Origin: Pollutimonas sp963712655
GTDB lineage: Bacteria > Pseudomonadota > Gammaproteobacteria > Burkholderiales > Burkholderiaceae_B
Assembly: GCA_963712655.1 (NCBI GenBank)
Contig: CAVQIT010000002.1
Coordinates: forward strand, 434,001-498,000
Length of the DNA: 64,000 bases
Direction: 5' to 3'
Shown here: piece by piece, positions 59,831 through 64,000 of the stretch
Position numbering within the stretch: the stretch's first letter is position 1
Layout: every line of letters begins with the position of its first letter
Notes under the pieces: model-generated
What the model was told of the DNA's origin: nothing
The model's database searches: none
The model's input: only the letters and a program-made list of their open reading frames with translations
Translations under genes and position numbers: made by a program

Positions 59831-62220
59831 ATATAAGCCGTTTTCTGGGCAGCACCAATCGCGAGGCATTGAGGCAGGTTCGATTGGCGTTGGGACCCGA
59901 CGCCCTTATCGTTTCGAATCGACGTGTCAATGGCGGCGTCGAAATCCTTGCCACCGACCAGACATCGCTGCCCGGCGGCGCCGACCAGCCGGCCTTGCCC
60001 GATGGCGCTTCCGCCGCGCCGGAATCGCTAGCGCGCGCGGCGTCGGCAATGCCGCGTCCGGCCATGCCGGCGCCACGCGCACCGGCGCCCGAGACCGGCG
60101 CCGATGTAATGGACGCCATCGGCGCGATGCGTGGCGCGCTGGAAAATCGCATCGATGAGTTGCTGTGGGGCAATCAATTGCGCAAAGCGCCGCAGGCGGT
60201 GGCTCTGTTCCAGGCCTTGCTGGGCCATGGCTTCAGCACTACGCTGCTGCATGCCATGCTAAAGCGCCTGCCCGAGCAACTGTCCGCCAAGCCCGCATTC
60301 CAGTGGGCGCGCAATGAACTGGCGACGCATTTGCCGGTGCTGTCCAGCGAAGATGCCTTATGGAAACCGGGCCTCGCCCTGGCGCTGGTCGGCCCTACCG
60401 GTGTGGGTAAAACCACGACTATTGCCAAGCTTGCCGCGCGCTGTGTAAAACGCTCGGGCCCCGACAGCCTGGTGTTGTTGACGACCGATACCTATCGCAT
60501 AGGCGCGCACGAGCAATTGAAAATTTACGGCCAAATCATGCGCGTGCCGGTTCATGTGGTTCAGGATGTGAACGAGCTGCGGCAGATCATGCAGGGGATA
60601 CGGGCCGACCAGACCATACTTATCGACAATGTGGGCATTAGCCAGCGCGACCGCTACGTAGTCGAGCAGGCGGCCATGCTGGCCGGCGCGGGGCGCCAGG
60701 TAAACCGTTTGCTGGTCTTGAATGCCTCCAGCCATGGCGACACGCTCGATGAAGTGGCCCGCACATACTCCAACGATGGCGGTTCCCCCCTGGTGGGCTG
60801 CATAGTCACCAAGGTCGATGAGGCCAGCCGCCTGGGCGCGGCGCTCGATACCGCCATACGCTATCGCCTGCCTATCCATTATGTCTCCAATGGGCAGAAA
60901 GTGCCGGAGAACCTGGTGTTTTCGCGAGCCGCGGAATTGGTCGACCAGGCTTTGGTGCACAACCCCCAGCAAAGCCGTGTGCTGTATGCACCGACCGAGG
61001 CCGATTTCGCGGCATTGATGTCGCTCTCCAAGGCCCCTGAAAACGATAGCCGGGCCGCGGCCGCCGAAAGCAGGCGCAAGCGCTTGTTGCCGGGTTTGTT
61101 ATCGATGGCGGCTGACACCGGCGCCGGTCTGTCCATGGACGACCTGGATGCCGCGTGCGCTTGGGTGGACGATCAAACCGCCAGTGCCGAAGCCTACGAT
61201 TCGTGGCGTGTTTACACGGCCGAGCGGCAAGATACCGCGCCGCTGGCCGGCTATATCGATCATATGCTGCGCGTGGCGCAGGGCGATGTATCGGACAAAG
61301 GGTATAAGCATGTGCTGGCCATGCATGAGCAAGTGGCGGTGAAGTCCACTGGCGATAGCCGTGGATATCTGCGCGCCAGCCTGCTGTTTGCCGAGAATGC
61401 CGTGGCCTTGACGTCGCCCATGCAGCAGTTCAGTTTTGCCGATGGCTGGCAATCGTCCTGCGGAGCCAGCGCGCAGGCGGCTCCTGCCGCCGGCGATGCC
61501 TTGTATCACCAGGTACAATGGCTGGCCGGGCACGAGGTCAAATTGCCTTTGGTGCATTTGTTCGAAGGCGGTACCCAAGCCTTGTGGCGCAAAATATCGG
61601 CGCTGGATGTTTCCTGGCTGGCGCAATGCGCCGCCACGACTCGCATCGAGTTCGATTCCTGCGCGACCACGGTGGCGGCGCTTGCCAAGACGCTCAATTA
61701 CCGGCCGGTAGCCAGGCAACTGTATTCCGCCGTATTGGGCGAAGTGGCCGGCTTGCCAGCCGACGATGTCGTGCTGTGGATGGCCGCCGAAACGGTGGAG
61801 GTCGTCGCCAGGGGGCAGGATTCCCTGATGCTGCAGTTGATCTCCGTGCGCGTGGTCAATCGCGTTGACGGCGCAACCGTGAAAACGCTATATGGATTGG
61901 GCAATATATTTGCATTGACAGCGGCCTCGGAGCTGCAGGCCGCCTGGCTGGTGGCGCGGGCGGATGTCAAGCCGGGCATGCGTTATGCGGCGCGGGCATG
62001 GCAGTTATTGGCGCAGCGCGACGACGATGCCGAATCTCTGCAAAAGAAGGCGTTGGCGGCAGCGCAACTGGGCATGGCGGCGTGGCAGTACAAGCAAGAC
62101 CCCAAGGCCGGATTGGCCCGCATGGTGGGCGCCAGTGTGTTGGGCAAGCCCGGTCTGCCGTCGGCGACGGCGGTGCAGGCATTGTTGAAACTGTTCGCGC
62201 TCAAGGAAATGACGGCCTGA
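59827..62220 (+). CDS. flhF: FlhF, SRP-type GTPase, with long C-terminal extension
   Basis: The 797-residue protein starts with the FlhF B domain (ISRFLGSTNREALRQVRLALGPDALIVSNRRVNGGVEI) and a Pro/Ala-rich linker. The NG domain follows: G1 ALVGPTGVGKTTTIAKLAA near residue 188, LLTTDTYRIGAHEQLKIYG, G3 ILIDNVGISQRDR (Asn replaces the usual Thr/Ala after Asp) and G4 IVTKVDEASRLGAALD. FlhF places flagella in many bacteria. Usual length is 400-500, but here about 390 extra residues follow the GTPase. They are helical, Ala- and Trp-containing, without a motif that I recognise. The start is the GTG at 59827. Confidence 0.9.
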   Translation: MNISRFLGSTNREALRQVRLALGPDALIVSNRRVNGGVEILATDQTSLPGGADQPALPDGASAAPESLARAASAMPRPAMPAPRAPAPETGADVMDAIGAMRGALENRIDELLWGNQLRKAPQAVALFQALLGHGFSTTLLHAMLKRLPEQLSAKPAFQWARNELATHLPVLSSEDALWKPGLALALVGPTGVGKTTTIAKLAARCVKRSGPDSLVLLTTDTYRIGAHEQLKIYGQIMRVPVHVVQDVNELRQIMQGIRADQTILIDNVGISQRDRYVVEQAAMLAGAGRQVNRLLVLNASSHGDTLDEVARTYSNDGGSPLVGCIVTKVDEASRLGAALDTAIRYRLPIHYVSNGQKVPENLVFSRAAELVDQALVHNPQQSRVLYAPTEADFAALMSLSKAPENDSRAAAAESRRKRLLPGLLSMAADTGAGLSMDDLDAACAWVDDQTASAEAYDSWRVYTAERQDTAPLAGYIDHMLRVAQGDVSDKGYKHVLAMHEQVAVKSTGDSRGYLRASLLFAENAVALTSPMQQFSFADGWQSSCGASAQAAPAAGDALYHQVQWLAGHEVKLPLVHLFEGGTQALWRKISALDVSWLAQCAATTRIEFDSCATTVAALAKTLNYRPVARQLYSAVLGEVAGLPADDVVLWMAAETVEVVARGQDSLMLQLISVRVVNRVDGATVKTLYGLGNIFALTAASELQAAWLVARADVKPGMRYAARAWQLLAQRDDDAESLQKKALAAAQLGMAAWQYKQDPKAGLARMVGASVLGKPGLPSATAVQALLKLFALKEMTA

Positions 62221-62261
62221 TCTTGGGCCATGCATTTTCCGGGCAATAGCCGGTTTTTTAA

Positions 62262-62735
62262 TCAGCCCGCGGTGAAGCCTTTCGATATGCTTTGGCCGCC
62301 GCGCGGCTTGCCGCTGGCATCATATAAATTGTCTACGCCGGCCAGCCTGTTCAAGGCATCCAGCGTCTGCTGATTATGCGCAAGAAAGGTGTCGATGATA
62401 ATGCCGTTGGACATATTCATCCGGCTGGCGACTTTGGCTTGTTCAAGCAAGGCCTGGCAGGCCGGCTGCAAGGCGGGATGATCGTGCGCCGCGGCGTCCA
62501 GGCCAGCCTTGTCGTCGCTGTAGCCCAGTTGGCTCAGCAAGAACTGGCGCTCGTCGGCGACCGTCATTAATTGGTCGGCGCAGCGGTTTTTGTTTTCGGT
62601 GGATGCGCCCAGCGCGTCGGTATCGCCAGCCTCGGTCAAGACCAGGGCTTCCGCTTCGAGTACGGCAATGAATGCCTGTACCAGATCAGTTTCTTTGAGC
62701 AGGCATTCTTGTAATTGCTGGACGGTGTTGTTCAT
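62262..62735 (-). CDS. flgN: FlgN, chaperone of hook-associated proteins
   Basis: The 157-residue helical protein (QQLQECLLKETDLVQAFIAVLEAEALVLTEAGDTDALGASTENKNRCADQLM, then NGIIIDTFLAHNQQTLDALNRLAG and the tail LYDASGKPRGGQS) fits FlgN. FlgN protects FlgK and FlgL before export. It follows flgM on the minus strand after about 90 bases, the usual order flgA-flgM-flgN. It is convergent with flhF; a short CCGG hairpin with T6 at 62240-62261 may terminate one or both. Confidence 0.9.
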   Translation of the reverse strand: MNNTVQQLQECLLKETDLVQAFIAVLEAEALVLTEAGDTDALGASTENKNRCADQLMTVADERQFLLSQLGYSDDKAGLDAAAHDHPALQPACQALLEQAKVASRMNMSNGIIIDTFLAHNQQTLDALNRLAGVDNLYDASGKPRGGQSISKGFTAG

Positions 62736-62825
62736 ATGGCGGTAACGTTAATCAAGAATGCGCCGACCGTGTGGTTTGCGCAAACCATTCTTGGGATCAT
62801 GACCGCCAAGCACCTGCGCGGGCGA

Positions 62826-63113
62826 TTATTTCAGTAGGTCGCGCACGCTGGCAATCAGGCCATCGGCGATACGGCTGGGATCGATTTTAAGCTGGCCCGA
62901 GGCCAGGGCATCGCGAATTTCATTCACGCGCACCACATTGATGTCGTTGTCGCTGTTTTGCAGATTGGCTAAATGACGGGCCGTTGAGCTTAAGTCGACC
63001 GCGCCCTTGCCGCCAGCCGAAGATGCCACGCTTGCACCGCTCACGCCATCAGTCCGCGAGCCGGTAACGCTGCCTAAGGCTGGACTATTAATTGAGGGTG
63101 AGGTGACTTTCAA
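62826..63113 (-). CDS. flgM: Anti-sigma-28 factor FlgM
   Basis: The 95-residue protein has a disordered Ser/Gly-rich N-terminal half and the FlgM C-terminal binding helices (VNEIRDALASGQLKIDPSRIADGLIASVRDLL). It holds FliA inactive until the hook is complete and is then exported. A FliA-type promoter lies 50 bases upstream, which would make its expression self-limiting, as in enteric bacteria. Confidence 0.93.
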   Translation of the reverse strand: MKVTSPSINSPALGSVTGSRTDGVSGASVASSAGGKGAVDLSSTARHLANLQNSDNDINVVRVNEIRDALASGQLKIDPSRIADGLIASVRDLLK

Positions 63114-63162
63114 GAGAGGCTCCGGGTATAGCGGTAAATAGTGTGGTGTGTCTGTGCATAGT

Positions 63163-63189
63163 GTTACGGCCGCGTTTTCGAAAACTTTA
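63163..63189 (-). promoter_or_regulatory. FliA (sigma-28) promoter of flgM
   Basis: On the minus strand TAAAGTTT is followed after 11 bases by GCCGTAAC. The consensus is TAAAGTTT-N11-GCCGATAA, so the -35 part is perfect and the -10 part matches at five of eight positions. It lies in the flgA-flgM gap, 50 bases before the flgM ATG. Confidence 0.75.
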
Positions 63190-63235
63190 GCCTTGCGGCT
63201 TGATTTTACTGAATATTACGCTGATCGGCATTTCG

Positions 63236-63943
63236 TTACATCATAACCTGAACGGTGTGCGAATCGAGCACGGTGCCGGTTACGATTTGCCCTGAACTGG
63301 ATTTTACCTGGATTGTGGCGCCCGGGCCGCCGCTTTGCAGAGCTTGACCTTCGCCGCTGACCACAAACCCCACGCCGCGCGCCTCGGTGCGCACCGCTTG
63401 TCCGCGCTGTATGGAGTCCGGATTGCGCAGGGAGCCGGACTTGACGATGCCGCCCGATGGAATCCGCTGGGTGGCGATATGGCCTATGGCTTGGCTGGGG
63501 TCGACGATGATGCCGCGTGACAGGCGCAGCAAATCGCCTTCGCGTCCTGTCAGGTCGGTCAGCGACAAGGTGTCGCCGACCGGAATTTCGCGATTGGTGA
63601 CGTAATAAAAACCCTGAATGCTTATGTTGGCCTGCACATAGCTGGTCCAGGCCTGGGGGGCGACGCAGCGCACGCCGACTGTCATGCGCGAGCGCAGTTG
63701 CCGGCCGCCGGGCAGGAACGCCTGCAACTGATCGCAGGCGGGCTGCTCGTTTATGCGGGGGGATTCAACCGTAATACTGGCCGTGCCGGGGTAGCTGTTT
63801 GCCTGGCCGGCGAGAAAGTCTTCGACTTCGGCGGCGACCAGGCTTGGATCCTGTGTTGCCAATGCCGATCCCGGCGCGGCGTTGGCAACGCAAGCCAGCA
63901 GGCTGGCGGCAAACAGGACAGGTACGGCGGAAAGCTTGAGCAT
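63236..63943 (-). CDS. flgA: FlgA, P-ring assembly chaperone
   Basis: The 235-residue periplasmic protein has a Sec signal peptide (LSAVPVLFAASLLACVANA). The FlgA/SAF domain follows: VRCVAPQAWTSYVQANISIQGFYYVTNREIPVGDTLSLTDLTGREGDLLRLSRGIIVDPSQAIGHIATQRIPSGGIV and the closing GATIQVKSSSGQIVTGTVLDSHTVQV. It assists FlgI ring assembly around the rod. Its start is 57 bases from the window edge, where a divergent flgB operon would be expected outside. Confidence 0.93.
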   Translation of the reverse strand: MLKLSAVPVLFAASLLACVANAAPGSALATQDPSLVAAEVEDFLAGQANSYPGTASITVESPRINEQPACDQLQAFLPGGRQLRSRMTVGVRCVAPQAWTSYVQANISIQGFYYVTNREIPVGDTLSLTDLTGREGDLLRLSRGIIVDPSQAIGHIATQRIPSGGIVKSGSLRNPDSIQRGQAVRTEARGVGFVVSGEGQALQSGGPGATIQVKSSSGQIVTGTVLDSHTVQVMM

Positions 63944-64000
63944 AGGCTCATTCTATAGAAGGAGGTGGGACGGCATCTAGGGAATTGGATGACAAATAGT

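Overview
The window reads as the chromosome of a motile betaproteobacterium of the Alcaligenaceae (the Bordetella, Achromobacter and Pusillimonas neighbourhood). The evidence is the abundance of Bug-type tricarboxylate-transporter binding proteins and LIV-type transporters, a flagellar and chemotaxis cluster in the order flhDC-motAB-cheAW-mcp-cheRBYZ-flhBAF-flgNMA known from Bordetella relatives, and GC-rich, mostly CTG/GCC-type codon use. The species call is inference.

Layout. Positions 1-5 kb hold a partial Bug protein, an FAD amine/amino-acid oxidoreductase, a PaaY/CaiE-like hexapeptide protein, an FMN alpha-hydroxyacid dehydrogenase and a phosphoribosyltransferase-HAD fusion. tRNA-Arg(ACG) lies at 5.1 kb with a promoter and terminator. 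At 5.5-8.3 kb are a non-canonical alpha/beta hydrolase, a second Bug gene, a long AT-rich regulatory stretch with repeated palindromic half-sites, a 12-G tract and an IS3 orfA remnant. At 8.3-10.2 kb is a three-lipoprotein operon (CsgG-like, DUF4810-like, DUF799/GNA1162-like). At 10.8-12.9 kb are a 3-methyladenine glycosylase, a cold-shock gene and an adenine deaminase. At 12.9-22 kb a GntR regulator diverges from a LIV-type transporter, with a LivM-LivG-LivF triple fusion, linked to two SDRs, a 3-hydroxyacid dehydrogenase and a beta-keto acid cleavage enzyme.

The 22-43 kb part is sugar metabolism. zwf-pgl-glk-hexR forms an Entner-Doudoroff entry operon with a recognisable HexR box. A LacI regulator, an Rbs-type ABC transporter, a TIM-barrel isomerase and a Gfo/Idh/MocA oxidoreductase form a second operon. 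A PtxS-like LacI regulator and a 2-ketogluconate operon (kguE, kguK, kguD) form a third. In this last operon the usual permease is replaced by a polar-amino-acid-type ABC transporter, and a consensus PtxS palindrome sits just downstream of its promoter. Between ptxS and the kgu operon lie two inverted copies of a structured repeat of about 450 bp. One copy is interrupted by an intact IS3-family element with a 4-bp target duplication.

The 43-64 kb part is motility: a NlpC/P60 lipoprotein, then flhDC with an attenuator-like leader, motAB, che genes, two chemoreceptors, flhB, flhA, flhF, and the opposing flgA-flgM-flgN with a FliA-type promoter before flgM. cheA, cheW, flhB and both kgu permeases each carry one apparent single-base indel, and flhA carries about nine. 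All lie between 37.8 and 59.7 kb. Either this sequence has local consensus errors or the strain is losing motility.

The most unusual object is the pair of inverted structured repeats at 34.3-37.0 kb. Their long stems are preserved by compensatory base changes between the copies. I cannot assign them to a known element class.
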